A stretch of 64,000 nucleotides of DNA from Solitalea koreensis (GCF_900182575.1 NZ_FXSZ01000002.1:62001-126000), one strand, 5' to 3'. Counted from the first letter of the stretch, positions 50,212 through 59,699 are shown. Notes: a model not told the origin generated them from the sequence alone. A program made the numbers and translations.

Positions 50212-52381
50212 AATTTACTTTAACCCCTAATTCTTTTAAAATAAAGTCAGCTTTATCAACTTTTTGAGCTACCCATAATACGTACCGAATATCAACACCA
50301 ATTGACCGACTATACGATTCATTCCATGCGAAATCATTAATGGTGGCACTGAATGCTCGGTCATAATTAACTCCGATTAATTCACCATAGGCATTCATAA
50401 TCGGACTACCCGAGTTTCCTCCTGTTGTATCCATATTATAAAGCAAGGCCACAGGTACATCGTTCATTTGAGCTTGTTTAAACTGTCCAAAGTCCTTCTT
50501 ATTAAACAAATCCCTGATTATGGATGGATAAGAAAAATCAGGATCGCCGGAAGCACCTTTTTCAATAATACCTTTTATACCTGTAAACGGTTTATAATAC
50601 GTGGCATCGACAGGAGAGTAGCCTCGAATGTAACCATAAGTCAAACGCAACGTGCTATTGGCATCAGGAATAAAATCCTTTTTCTTGTAAAGCTCCTTGA
50701 CTGCAACGTAATCACCCATCAATTTATTAAGTGTACCTTCACGTTTCTGTTTAATCGGATCGAGTTGAGCAATTTGCTCATTCAACTGAACAACAAAAAC
50801 GGTAATCGGCTCTTCATAAGCTAAAAGTTGTTGAGAAGAACTGTTAAGCAGCTGTGCAGTGAATTTCGGATCGATCAATTTGGTGGTTAAAATTCTGGCA
50901 GCAGCTTGATCACCACATATTTCTATATCAGCATCAGGAATGATTAATTTGGATACAGCATTAACTTGTTGATTTTTGGGTAATTTAAAACCATCAAGCA
51001 TCATTCGCTTAAAGATCCTTTTATCAGTATCAAATACAAATGTTTCATAAGCTGATTTTACGGCTTGCTGAAAACGTTCTTTATTGCTTTGGTAGTAGCT
51101 TTCTTTATCGGGTGCAGCATTTACTTGCTTCTTGAATGTAGCTATAATATTGGCTACCGAAAGTAAGTTTGTACTATTATAAATCTGGGAGAGCCATAAA
51201 TCACGCTGAGCATCTGAAAAAATGTCTGAATAGAGATGATCTATATCGCCCATTAAGGAGCCATATTTAGCTTTTAGATTAGCATTACCATTAATGAATT
51301 TATGAAGCTCTTCATCCTCCTTACGTTTTTCATCTACCAAACCAATTGAACGCATACCTTTTAATTTGCCGGAATAATTTTTCAAGGTATTGGCATTACG
51401 TTTTATCCGGGTAGCTTGTTTCAACTCTAATTCGGTGCTTTTAGCGCCGGTCTCGGTCATCGCCTGATTTTCATAAGTATAAAGATCAGCAGTATAAGGC
51501 AATAAAAATTTCTCTTGATATTCTAAATATTGAGCCGGGCGATGACGAAATGTACGGCCTGGATATCCAAGAATAAAAGCAAAATCATTTTCATTTACGC
51601 CGGCTGGATTTACCTTTAAAAAACGTTTAGGCTTGTAGGGAACATTATCCTTAGAATAAGATGCCGGGCTGCCATCTTTAGCAACATAAGCGCGGACAAA
51701 AGAAAAATCACCAGTATGGCGAGGCCAAACCCAGTTATCTGTTTCCCCGCCAAACTCACCAATGCCACGATGAGGGATGTAAACCAATCGGATATCCTTT
51801 ATGGTTTTATATTTAAAAAGTACATAGCTTTTACCAATAAACATTTCTGAAACCTGAGCCTTAATGCTATTATCTTTTGTTTCAGCCTCTCGTTCTAACT
51901 CGGCACTCTTTGCCTTAATGATTCGAATCCGTTCAGCTGGATCTGTTGCTCCGGAAGTTGCATTAAGAATTTTATCTGAAACGTCCTCATATGAATCCGT
52001 AATCCTTACGGTTAGTCCTTTTGCTTCTATTTCTTGTCCACGTGTACGGGCAACAAAACCATTCTCCAAATAATTTTTCTCCGGTGTACTCGCTAATTGT
52101 ACTGCGCTAAAAGCACAATGATGATTGGTAATGATAAGGCCATCATTTGACACAAAAGAACCGGTACATCCACTAATTTGCACTAAAGCATCAATTAAAC
52201 TTATTCCATTCGGATTATAAATTTCAGACTGGTCGATTTTTAAGCCGGCTTTTTTTAAGTCTAATTTTTTGATTTCACTCAATGGATACATTCCTTCATC
52301 GGGAGGGGCAACTTTAATTGTAAATGCCGAAGAGACAATAAGAATAAAACCTATTGAAAGGCAACTGAGGTATTTTTTCAT
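50210..52381 (-). CDS. S46 family dipeptidyl-peptidase, predicted acidic (DPP11-type) specificity
   Basis: A 723-residue periplasmic peptidase that removes N-terminal dipeptides. The start at 52381 (MKKYLSCLSIGF, signal peptide) is chosen; an upstream frame reaching 52471 is not needed. The chymotrypsin-like triad is visible: histidine in ITNHHCAF (87/88), D225 in RHTGDF and S657 in GGNSGSP. Eighteen residues after the serine there is an arginine (R675, in GVNYDRAF). In DPP11 the equivalent R673 confers preference for Asp/Glu at P1, whereas DPP7 has glycine. This suggests DPP11-like specificity. Such enzymes feed peptides to asaccharolytic metabolism. Divergent from the fRMsr gene. Confidence 0.92.
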   Translation of the reverse strand: MKKYLSCLSIGFILIVSSAFTIKVAPPDEGMYPLSEIKKLDLKKAGLKIDQSEIYNPNGISLIDALVQISGCTGSFVSNDGLIITNHHCAFSAVQLASTPEKNYLENGFVARTRGQEIEAKGLTVRITDSYEDVSDKILNATSGATDPAERIRIIKAKSAELEREAETKDNSIKAQVSEMFIGKSYVLFKYKTIKDIRLVYIPHRGIGEFGGETDNWVWPRHTGDFSFVRAYVAKDGSPASYSKDNVPYKPKRFLKVNPAGVNENDFAFILGYPGRTFRHRPAQYLEYQEKFLLPYTADLYTYENQAMTETGAKSTELELKQATRIKRNANTLKNYSGKLKGMRSIGLVDEKRKEDEELHKFINGNANLKAKYGSLMGDIDHLYSDIFSDAQRDLWLSQIYNSTNLLSVANIIATFKKQVNAAPDKESYYQSNKERFQQAVKSAYETFVFDTDKRIFKRMMLDGFKLPKNQQVNAVSKLIIPDADIEICGDQAAARILTTKLIDPKFTAQLLNSSSQQLLAYEEPITVFVVQLNEQIAQLDPIKQKREGTLNKLMGDYVAVKELYKKKDFIPDANSTLRLTYGYIRGYSPVDATYYKPFTGIKGIIEKGASGDPDFSYPSIIRDLFNKKDFGQFKQAQMNDVPVALLYNMDTTGGNSGSPIMNAYGELIGVNYDRAFSATINDFAWNESYSRSIGVDIRYVLWVAQKVDKADFILKELGVKVN

Positions 52382-52658
52382 AATGAATATTGAGATAAAT
52401 ATCTGACTAAGGTAAGTAGAACTGTCATAAAATGAAAAAGTCCCACCGGGCGGCGGGTACTTTTCCAACAATTAAACCAAACCAAAAACCAAAATCTTTA
52501 TATATTGCCCATAAATTATTTCAGAGCCATACTTTTCTGTTTACCTATCTGTAAAAACTATGCCAAGGCTGGAAAGCATGAAATAATTATTTATAACTTA
52601 GCCCAGTGTACATATTAGTGTACGGGAATGCAGTTCAAGAAAACATAACATAATCCTT

Positions 52659-53135
52659 ATGGCAGAGAACCTTCAAATTATCCAAAAAAACAGTAAATCA
52701 GAGCAATACGAATCACTAATTCCACAAATTAAGTCACTGTTAGTAAGCGAAAGTGACACCATCGCTAACATGGCAAACGTTTCCGCTGCATTAAAGGAAG
52801 CATTTGATTTTCTATGGGTTGGATTCTATATGGTCAAAGAAAATCAGCTGGTTCTCGGACCATTTCAAGGCCCTATAGCCTGTACAAGAATAAATTTTGG
52901 TAAAGGAGTATGCGGAACTGCGTGGAAGCAAAAAGAGATCATTTTGGTAGACAATGTTGATGAGTTTCCAGGACACATAGCCTGCAGTTCACTATCGCAA
53001 TCAGAGATTGTAGTTCCAATTTTAAAAGATGGAGTAGTAATAGGAGTATTGGATGTAGATAGTGAAAAGCTTAATGATTTTGACGAAAATGATGCAAAGT
53101 ACCTTGAAGACATCGTTAGGCTGATTAAATTTTAA
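52659..53135 (+). CDS. Free methionine-(R)-sulfoxide reductase (GAF domain)
   Basis: A 158-residue single-GAF protein of the fRMsr family, which repairs free methionine R-sulfoxide using thioredoxin. Family landmarks are GPFQGPIACTRINFGKGVCGTAW and FPGHIACSSLSQSEIVVPI. The three conserved cysteines are C75, C85 and C109, spaced as in E. coli (C84, C94, C118). The C-terminal GVLDVDSEKLNDFDENDAKYLE is also typical. The DNA glycosylase gene starts 13 bp downstream, so the two probably share a transcript with a damage-repair theme. Confidence 0.93.
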   Translation: MAENLQIIQKNSKSEQYESLIPQIKSLLVSESDTIANMANVSAALKEAFDFLWVGFYMVKENQLVLGPFQGPIACTRINFGKGVCGTAWKQKEIILVDNVDEFPGHIACSSLSQSEIVVPILKDGVVIGVLDVDSEKLNDFDENDAKYLEDIVRLIKF

Positions 53136-53148
53136 CTTTTTTTCAGGT

Positions 53149-53748
53149 ATGAAACTGAGTAAAGATTTTTACTTGCGGGAGGATGTGGTTCAAATTAGTA
53201 AAGATTTACTTGGTAAATTTCTGCTAACCAATATTGATGGAGTGATCAGCGGTGGAATGATCGTGGAAACGGAAGCCTACTGCGCACCTGATGATCGAGC
53301 CAGTCATGCATTTAATAACAAGAAAACCGACCGAACAAAAACCATGTTTATGGAAGGAGGGATTTCTTACGTGTATTTATGTTATGGTATACATCACCTT
53401 TTTAATGTAGTAACCAATATTGAAGAAATACCACATGCCATTCTGATTCGTGCCATTGAGCCCACCGATGGAATTGAAACATTATTAAGAAGAAGAAATA
53501 TGGATAAACTCGAAAAACGAATCGCTGCCGGACCAGGAGCAATGTCAAAGGCATTAGGGATTGGGAAGCTGCATAACGCTTTGAGTTTAGAATCAGATCA
53601 AGTTTGGATAGAAGACAGGGGACTTCTTATCAATCGGAATCAAATTATGGCCAGTACCAGAGTAGGGGTGGATTATGCAGGAGAAGATGCCAAACTGCCC
53701 TGGAGATTCCGAATTAAAAACAACCCCTTTGTGAGTAAGGCAAAATAG
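53149..53748 (+). CDS. 3-methyladenine DNA glycosylase (AAG/MPG family)
   Basis: A 199-residue base-excision repair glycosylase of the mammalian-type AAG family, which removes alkylated purines. FYLREDVVQISKDLLGKFL is the usual start. MIVETEAYCAPDDRASHAF holds the catalytic acid region, SYVYLCYGIHHLFNVVT the intercalating tyrosine loop, and AAGPGAMSKALGIGK the C-terminal DNA-contact block. It follows the fRMsr gene by 13 bp. No sign of truncation. Confidence 0.94.
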   Translation: MKLSKDFYLREDVVQISKDLLGKFLLTNIDGVISGGMIVETEAYCAPDDRASHAFNNKKTDRTKTMFMEGGISYVYLCYGIHHLFNVVTNIEEIPHAILIRAIEPTDGIETLLRRRNMDKLEKRIAAGPGAMSKALGIGKLHNALSLESDQVWIEDRGLLINRNQIMASTRVGVDYAGEDAKLPWRFRIKNNPFVSKAK

Positions 53749-53815
53749 TTTTTGGATGTCTACAGTAGGAGAAAGGTTTTCTGCATACTTCAGATAACAA
53801 TCTTCTTCCTTTATA

Positions 53816-54892
53816 TCAAATTCTGTAACAAACCGCATTAATGTTCATCCCGGCACCAACCGATGCGAAAAGAATCACATCACCAGCATGTAATTCTTGA
53901 TCAGGTAATTCTCCTTTACGTACTAAATCAAATAGTGTAGGAATAGTTGCTACAGAACTATTACCTAATTTATGGATGCTCATCGGCATAATGTGAGGAG
54001 GAATAGTTTTATGACCATAAAGCTTAAATAACTCTCTGGTAAAACCTTCGTCCATTTTTTCATTGGCCTGATGCAAAAAGATTTTTTTTACCTCAGATAT
54101 ATCAATGCCGCATTTATCTAAACACGCTTTCATAGCGGAAGGCACGTGCTTCATTGCATATTCAAACACTTTCCTACCCTGCATTTTAAGATATCTAACA
54201 CGAGTATCACTCCCCGGGAAATTACTTTTTCCCATGTACAGAAAGTAAGCTTCTTCGTTACTGTGGTTTAATACACTGCTTGCTAAAACGCCTTGATTAC
54301 TCCCGTTCTTGGGTAGAGCTTCTACCACACAGGCACCTGCACCATCTGAAAAGATCATACTGTCCCGATCATAAGCGTCAATTACCCGGCTTAATGTTTC
54401 AGTTCCAATAACAAGGCATTTTTTTGCAACTCCTGCCTTTATAAAAGCATCGGCCTGAATTAAGCCTTGTAGCCAACCCGGGCAGCCAAATAATATATCA
54501 TAAGGCACACAAGCCGAATTACGAATATCCAATCCATGTTTCACTCTGCTGGCTATAGATGGAACTAAATCAGTTTGAATGGTATGCTTTACAACATTAC
54601 CAAAATTGTGCGCAACAATAATTTGATCGATTGTTTCAGGATCAACACCGGAATCACGAATAGCTTCCCGAGCTGCATTTAGAGCCAGATCGGATGAGTT
54701 TAATTCACAGGAAGCGTAACGACGCTCTTCTATACCTGTAATTTGCTGAAACTTTTGGGCTACTAATGCAGGTGGTTGATTAATATGATTCTGTTGCTCA
54801 TCATAAAAATCATGCGCGGCGAAATCACGATTGGTTTTTACGAGTGAAGGGATAAACGACCCTGTACCCGTGATAACAGTATTATATTGCAT
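53816..54892 (-). CDS. 3-oxoacyl-ACP synthase III-like enzyme
   Basis: A 358-residue thiolase-fold enzyme of the KAS III group. The start at 54892 (MQYNTVITGTGSFIP) is preferred over the upstream ATG at 54919. The Cys-His-Asn triad is visible: C137 in LFGCPGWLQG, H274 in FLHQANEKM and N311 in LGNSSVATIPT. It is longer than E. coli FabH and has YDILFGCPGW instead of the usual nucleophile region, so it may belong to the beta-ketoacyl synthases for branched or unusual acyl chains, or to the OleA-like set, rather than being the housekeeping FabH. No other lipid gene is adjacent. Divergent from the kynurenine operon. Confidence 0.85.
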   Translation of the reverse strand: MQYNTVITGTGSFIPSLVKTNRDFAAHDFYDEQQNHINQPPALVAQKFQQITGIEERRYASCELNSSDLALNAAREAIRDSGVDPETIDQIIVAHNFGNVVKHTIQTDLVPSIASRVKHGLDIRNSACVPYDILFGCPGWLQGLIQADAFIKAGVAKKCLVIGTETLSRVIDAYDRDSMIFSDGAGACVVEALPKNGSNQGVLASSVLNHSNEEAYFLYMGKSNFPGSDTRVRYLKMQGRKVFEYAMKHVPSAMKACLDKCGIDISEVKKIFLHQANEKMDEGFTRELFKLYGHKTIPPHIMPMSIHKLGNSSVATIPTLFDLVRKGELPDQELHAGDVILFASVGAGMNINAVCYRI

Positions 54893-55171
54893 GATTCTTA
54901 AATTAAAACGATTATTCAACCTGAAAAGCTAATTGCCAGCGTTAGTATTTTCTAAAAATTATAGGTGTTTAAAAAAAATAAAATTGATCAGCCTTTTGGT
55001 TGCAACCGTCAATATAGATTAATTATTGACATTTTCATATTCATATAGTTAAAAGAGTTATCTGACCATAAATGTTTTATTTTATCAGAAAAGCTTATTA
55101 TTACGGAAATTTACTTTTTTGCAGATCATTATTTTGCATTTTTTTTACTCTCCAAACAATTTGTAAACTTT

Positions 55172-55960
55172 ATGGATTTAAGTCTTATCGGGAAAAATGC
55201 CCTTGTCGGCGGTAGTAGTCAAGGAATTGGAAAAGCTGCAGCAATTGAACTTGCACTACTCGGCGCCAATGTAATTCTGTTAGCTCGAAACGAGCAAAAA
55301 CTACAAGAGACATTAAAAGATCTGGATACTAGCAAAGGGCAATCACATTCTTATATTCAAGCTGATTTCTCTAATCCGGTTGAGTTAAAATCAACCATAG
55401 AGCGTTATTTTAAAAATCATTATCCTATCCATATTCTGGTGAATAATACAGGAGGGCCGGCAGCGGGACCCGTATCTTCAGCTAATATTGATGAGTTTTT
55501 AAGTGCATTTAATAATCACCTTGTTTGCAATCATATTTTGGCTCAAACTGTTATACCAAGTATGAAAGCTGAAAAATACGGTCGTATCATTAATGTGATT
55601 TCCACCTCAGTAAAGCAGCCTATTCCCGGCTTAGGCGTTTCCAATACAATTCGTGGAGCTGTAGCCAACTGGTCAAAAACGCTTGCCGGTGAATTAGCTT
55701 CGTTTGGTATCACTGTTAATAATGTTTTGCCTGGAAGTACAAACACCGTTCGTTTACAAGCCATATTTGAGAATAAAGCTCAGAAAACCGGTAAAAGTGT
55801 TGAAGAGATAAAAAATGAAATGATTGCTGAAGTTCCTGCAGGACGTATAGCTGAAGCGAACGAAATTGCCAATGCAATTGCTTTCTTAGCTTCACCCGCC
55901 GCTTCATACATTAACGGAATTAATGTCCCTGTAGATGGCGGACGAACAGCGTGCTTATAA
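55172..55960 (+). CDS. Atypical short-chain dehydrogenase/reductase heading the kynurenine operon
   Basis: A 262-residue SDR. The cofactor motif is GGSSQGIG (13-20), the structural motif NNTGG (91-95) and the serine region ISTS (143-146), with the C-terminal PVDGGRTA. Odd: the catalytic YxxxK is replaced by SNTIR (S157 to R161), so the tyrosine and lysine are both missing. I recall a subgroup of FabG-like SDRs with this SNxxR pattern. It is the first gene of the kynurenine operon, 100 bp before the aldehyde dehydrogenase. It could reduce an intermediate or detoxify a side product; no role is established. Confidence 0.82.
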   Translation: MDLSLIGKNALVGGSSQGIGKAAAIELALLGANVILLARNEQKLQETLKDLDTSKGQSHSYIQADFSNPVELKSTIERYFKNHYPIHILVNNTGGPAAGPVSSANIDEFLSAFNNHLVCNHILAQTVIPSMKAEKYGRIINVISTSVKQPIPGLGVSNTIRGAVANWSKTLAGELASFGITVNNVLPGSTNTVRLQAIFENKAQKTGKSVEEIKNEMIAEVPAGRIAEANEIANAIAFLASPAASYINGINVPVDGGRTACL

Positions 55961-56060
55961 ATTCAGGAATTTAGAAAGATTTAAGATAAGGATTGAATGA
56001 GTATATGATAGAATATAAATCCATAGCAATTCTTTACTAATAATCGGTGTAATCTCAAAT

Positions 56061-57503
56061 ATGAAAGTCATTTCTAATTATATTAATGGTCAGCTAATTG
56101 CTCCGCAATCTGGGCAATACATTGATGTTTATGATCCATCTGTAGGAGAAGTCTATGCAAAACTTTCTGATTCTGATAATCGGGATGTTGGGCAGGCTGT
56201 TCAGGCTGCAAAAAAAGCATTTCCTGTTTGGTCGGGAATGACAACAGAAAAGCGCTCTGCCATTCTTTTAAAAATTGCTCAGGGGATCGAAGCAAATTTT
56301 GAAAAACTGGCCTTGGCTGAATCCATTGACAATGGCAAGCCATTAAAACTAGCCCAGGAAGTTGATATTCCCCGTGCTGCAAGCAATTTCCATTTTTTCG
56401 CAACCGGATTAATACATTTTGCCAGCGAATCACATTCAATGGAAGAAGGCGCAATCAATTACACTTTACGCACACCGATTGGTGTTGTAGGCTGTATCTC
56501 TCCCTGGAATTTACCTTTGTATTTATTCACTTGGAAGATAGCTCCCGCATTGGCAGCAGGTAATTGTGTGGTTGCCAAACCATCTGAAATTACTCCGATG
56601 ACGGCTTTCTTATTATCAGAAATCTGTATAGAAGCTGGTTTACCTGCGGGCGTTTTAAACATTGTTCACGGTTACGGCAATAAAGTAGGACAAGCTATAG
56701 CTGAGCATCCTCAAATTACTGCCATATCATTTACGGGAGGAACGGTTACCGGAGCTCATATTGCAAAAATTGCTGCTCCTATGTTCAAAAAACTTTCGCT
56801 GGAACTGGGCGGAAAAAACCCGGCCATCATTTTTGCCGATTGCAATTATGAAAAAATGCTGGATACCGTAATGCGTTCGTCATTTGCCAACCAAGGACAA
56901 ATTTGTCTTTGCGGTTCCCGAATTTTTGTAGAAAGACCTTTGTACGAAAAATTTAAACTTGATTTTGTTCAGAGAACAGCCCAACTAAAAGTTGGCGATC
57001 CTTTACTTGAAAATTCTAACCTGGGGGCAATCGTTTCTGAACCTCATATGAACAAAGTTCTCTCGTATATTGACCTGGCAAAACAGGAAGGAGGCACAAT
57101 ATTAACCGGAGGAAAACGAGTTAAATTAGAAGAACGTTGTAAAAACGGTTGGTTTTTGGAACCTACTGTAATTGAAGGATTAAGCTACGATTGTAGAACT
57201 AATCAGGAAGAAATATTTGGCCCTGTTGTAACCATCATGCCTTTTGATACGGAGGAAGAAGTATTGATGTATGCCAACAGTACGCAATACGGCCTGGCAT
57301 CCAGCGTTTGGACTGAAAATCTCAGCCGCGCGCATCGTATTGCTGCTGAGCTAAAAACAGGCATCATTTGGACCAACTGTTGGTTGCTTCGTGATCTTCG
57401 TACGCCTTTCGGTGGAATGAAAAATTCAGGTGTTGGCAGGGAAGGAGGCTGGGAAGCCATGCGATTCTTTACCGAAGCTAAAAACGTTTGTATTAAATAT
57501 TGA
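56061..57503 (+). CDS. 2-aminomuconate 6-semialdehyde dehydrogenase
   Basis: A 480-residue NAD-dependent aldehyde dehydrogenase with the full active site: PWNLP (N150), LELGGKNP (E248) and the nucleophile C282 in NQGQICLCGSR. Its position between the SDR and RidA genes and next to the kynurenine genes fits NbaE/AmnC-type 2-aminomuconate semialdehyde dehydrogenase, which oxidises the ACMSD product to 2-aminomuconate. Other hydroxymuconic semialdehyde dehydrogenases share the fold, so the substrate is inferred from the operon. Forty-four bp separate it from the RidA-type gene. Confidence 0.88.
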   Translation: MKVISNYINGQLIAPQSGQYIDVYDPSVGEVYAKLSDSDNRDVGQAVQAAKKAFPVWSGMTTEKRSAILLKIAQGIEANFEKLALAESIDNGKPLKLAQEVDIPRAASNFHFFATGLIHFASESHSMEEGAINYTLRTPIGVVGCISPWNLPLYLFTWKIAPALAAGNCVVAKPSEITPMTAFLLSEICIEAGLPAGVLNIVHGYGNKVGQAIAEHPQITAISFTGGTVTGAHIAKIAAPMFKKLSLELGGKNPAIIFADCNYEKMLDTVMRSSFANQGQICLCGSRIFVERPLYEKFKLDFVQRTAQLKVGDPLLENSNLGAIVSEPHMNKVLSYIDLAKQEGGTILTGGKRVKLEERCKNGWFLEPTVIEGLSYDCRTNQEEIFGPVVTIMPFDTEEEVLMYANSTQYGLASSVWTENLSRAHRIAAELKTGIIWTNCWLLRDLRTPFGGMKNSGVGREGGWEAMRFFTEAKNVCIKY

Positions 57504-57547
57504 AAAAAGAATGATTGAGGTTTTTAAAAGCTATAACCTATAAAGAA

Positions 57548-57973
57548 ATGTCTGAAAATAAAGAAATCATTAATTCATCAAAAGCTCCTGAACCGGTAGG
57601 CGCTTATCCTCATGCCCGTAAAGTGGGTAATTTATTATTCCTTTCCGGAGTTGGACCGCGTGAGCGTGGAACTAAAAAGATCCCAGGTGTTGAATTGGAT
57701 GAAAACGGAAATATTACCTCCTACGATATCGAAACGCAATGTCATTCAGTCTTTAACAATATCAGGTATATTCTGGAAGATGCAGGATCAAGCTGGGACA
57801 AAATTGTAGATGTAACTGTATTTCTTACAAATATGAAAGAAGATTTTAAAACCTACAATCGGTTGTATGCATTGTATTTTAAAGAAAACCAACCTTGCAG
57901 AACAACCATTGAAATAAATTGCCTGCCCACTCCAATTGCTATTGAACTAAAAGTGATCGCGACAATTGATTGA
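57548..57973 (+). CDS. 2-aminomuconate deaminase, RidA family
   Basis: A 141-residue YjgF/YER057c/UK114 (RidA) protein. The ATG at 57548 is preferred to the upstream TTG at 57515, since the family fold starts at INSSKAPEPVGAYPHARKVGNLLFLSGVGPRE. The conserved arginine of the RidA active site is in PCRTTIEINCLP (CRTT). In the 2-nitrobenzoate and kynurenine routes (NbaF, AmnD) such proteins hydrolyse 2-aminomuconate to 4-oxalocrotonate and ammonia. The operon supports that here. A general enamine/imine deaminase role is the alternative. Confidence 0.88.
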   Translation: MSENKEIINSSKAPEPVGAYPHARKVGNLLFLSGVGPRERGTKKIPGVELDENGNITSYDIETQCHSVFNNIRYILEDAGSSWDKIVDVTVFLTNMKEDFKTYNRLYALYFKENQPCRTTIEINCLPTPIAIELKVIATID

Positions 57974-58014
57974 GATTGAATTAATATACCAACATCAAGT
58001 AATAACCTAAAAAC

Positions 58015-58548
58015 ATGGAAACATTATCTGTCTTTAACTTTAAACAATGGATCGACGAAAACCGTCATCTCCTTAAACCTCCTGTGGGCAATAAAGTGGT
58101 TTGGAAGAATACGGAGTTTATCGTGATGGTGGTTGGTGGACCAAATGCTCGTAAAGATTATCATTTTAACGAGAGTGAAGAGTTTTTTTATCAGCTTGAG
58201 GGCGATATTACAGTAAAAGTTCAACAAGACGGGAAAGCTATTGACGTAAATATAAAAGAAGGTGACATTTTTCTACTTCCGCCGCGTGTTCCACATTCAC
58301 CAATACGAGGTGCCAACACAATTGGGTTGGTAATGGAACGTAAACGCAGGGAGGGAGAGAAAGACGGGTTATTGTGGTTCTGCGAAAACTGTAATGAAAA
58401 ACTGTACGAAGAATATTTCAAACTGGAAGATATTACCACGCAGTTTCAGGAAGTTTTCAAACGCTTTTATGACAATGTAGATCAACGTACTTGTAAAAAA
58501 TGTGGAACGGTAATGCAACCACCGGTTGCTAAAACAGCAGAAAGCTGA
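58015..58548 (+). CDS. nbaC: 3-hydroxyanthranilate 3,4-dioxygenase
   Basis: A cupin iron dioxygenase of 177 residues that opens the ring of 3-hydroxyanthranilate to ACMS. The iron ligands are H50 and E56 in RKDYHFNESEEFFYQLEG, and H94 in PPRVPHSPIR, matching H51, E57 and H95 of the characterised bacterial enzyme. A C-terminal rubredoxin-like iron site uses C123 and C126 (CENC) and C160 and C163 (CKKC), as in the bacterial family. It sits between the RidA gene and the decarboxylase gene on one transcript. Confidence 0.95.
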   Translation: METLSVFNFKQWIDENRHLLKPPVGNKVVWKNTEFIVMVVGGPNARKDYHFNESEEFFYQLEGDITVKVQQDGKAIDVNIKEGDIFLLPPRVPHSPIRGANTIGLVMERKRREGEKDGLLWFCENCNEKLYEEYFKLEDITTQFQEVFKRFYDNVDQRTCKKCGTVMQPPVAKTAES

Positions 58549-58596
58549 TTTTTTATATTAAGCCTTTGCTTCAAGCTTTATGCTAATTAATAAATT

Positions 58597-59640
58597 ATGA
58601 CCTTGAAAATCGATATACATACACATATTATCCCTGAACATTTACCGGATTTTAAAACGAAGTTTGGTTACGGTGGATTTATCAATCTTGATCATCATAA
58701 ACCTTGTTGTGCAAGGATGATGGTGGATGACAAGTTTTTTAGAGAGATACAGGATAATTGCTGGTCGCCTGAAACAAGAATAAAAGAATGTGATCATCAT
58801 CAAATCGATGTTCAGGTTTTATCGACAATTCCTGTAATGTTCAGTTATTGGGCAAAAGGAGAAGACGCTTTAGAACTTTCCAAATTCTTAAATGATCATA
58901 TCGCTGGCATCGTACAACGTTATCCAACTCGTTTTGTAGGGTTGGGTACTGTTCCATTGCAATCACCCGATCTTGCTATTAAGGAACTGGAACGCTGTGT
59001 TAAAGAATTAGGTCTGGCAGGTATTCAAATTGGCTCTCATGTAAATGATTGGAATTTGGATAATGAAAACCTTTTTCCTGTTTTTCAGGCAGCTGAAGAA
59101 TTAGGAGCTGCCGTGTTCGTGCATCCCTGGGATATGATGGCCAAAGAGAAAATGCAAAAATACTGGCTACCGTGGTTAGTGGGTATGCCGGCTGAAAGTT
59201 CATTGGCAATTTGTTCGATGATTTTCGGTGGAGTATTTGAACGTTTGCCAAAATTACGCGTAGCTTTTGCGCACGGTGGAGGATCTTTCCCTGCTACAAT
59301 CGGCAGAATAGAGCATGGTTTTAATGTCCGACCTGATTTAGTAGCCATTGACAATAAGGTCAATCCAAGAGAATATCTGGGCAAATTCTACCTTGACTCA
59401 TTGGTTCATGACCCTCTGATGCTTGATATGTTGGTGAAATTAGTGGGAGCAGATAAGGTTGCCTTAGGAACCGATTATCCATTTCCTTTGGGAGAATTAG
59501 AACCTGGAAAACTGATTGAATCAATGCCGTATGACGACAAGATTAAAGAACGCTTACTGAGCGGCACTGCACTGGAATGGTTAAACCTTGATAAAAGCAT
59601 GTTTTTAACCGCTAAAGTTCAGCCACATTTGTCATGCTGA
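58597..59640 (+). CDS. nbaD: 2-amino-3-carboxymuconate 6-semialdehyde decarboxylase (ACMSD)
   Basis: A 347-residue amidohydrolase-fold decarboxylase that takes ACMS to 2-aminomuconate semialdehyde, preventing spontaneous cyclisation to quinolinate. The zinc ligands are H8 and H10 (DIHTHI), H176 (FVHPWDM) and D293 (GTDYPFP), with the catalytic H226 in FAHGGGS, each one residue lower than in the Pseudomonas enzyme. The enzyme is usually about 335 residues; the extra C-terminal residues read into a dispersed repeat (59628-59653), whose TGA is the stop codon. It follows the dioxygenase by 48 bp. Confidence 0.94.
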   Translation: MTLKIDIHTHIIPEHLPDFKTKFGYGGFINLDHHKPCCARMMVDDKFFREIQDNCWSPETRIKECDHHQIDVQVLSTIPVMFSYWAKGEDALELSKFLNDHIAGIVQRYPTRFVGLGTVPLQSPDLAIKELERCVKELGLAGIQIGSHVNDWNLDNENLFPVFQAAEELGAAVFVHPWDMMAKEKMQKYWLPWLVGMPAESSLAICSMIFGGVFERLPKLRVAFAHGGGSFPATIGRIEHGFNVRPDLVAIDNKVNPREYLGKFYLDSLVHDPLMLDMLVKLVGADKVALGTDYPFPLGELEPGKLIESMPYDDKIKERLLSGTALEWLNLDKSMFLTAKVQPHLSC

Positions 59641-59653
59641 GGAACGAAGCATC
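59628..59653 (+). repeat. Dispersed intergenic repeat supplying the stop codon of the ACMSD gene
   Basis: The segment GTCATGCTGAGGAACGAAGC (59631-59650) and its flanks match a short intergenic repeat I know from many Bacteroidota genomes. Its TGA (59638-59640) terminates the decarboxylase frame, so the last residues (LSC) are repeat-encoded. Confidence 0.6.
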
Positions 59654-59699
59654 GTACACCAGATGGCACTCAATAATTATTCAATAAATAAACATTTCA

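Noticed and set aside
52382..52471. N-terminal extension of the S46 peptidase
   Set aside because: It would precede the signal peptide with 30 non-signal residues; ATG 52381 starts a standard signal.
52606..52623. AGTGTAC-type direct repeat and small palindrome upstream of the fRMsr gene as an operator
   Set aside because: Only 5-6 bp matches; it may be chance in AT-rich DNA and no second copy was found in the window.
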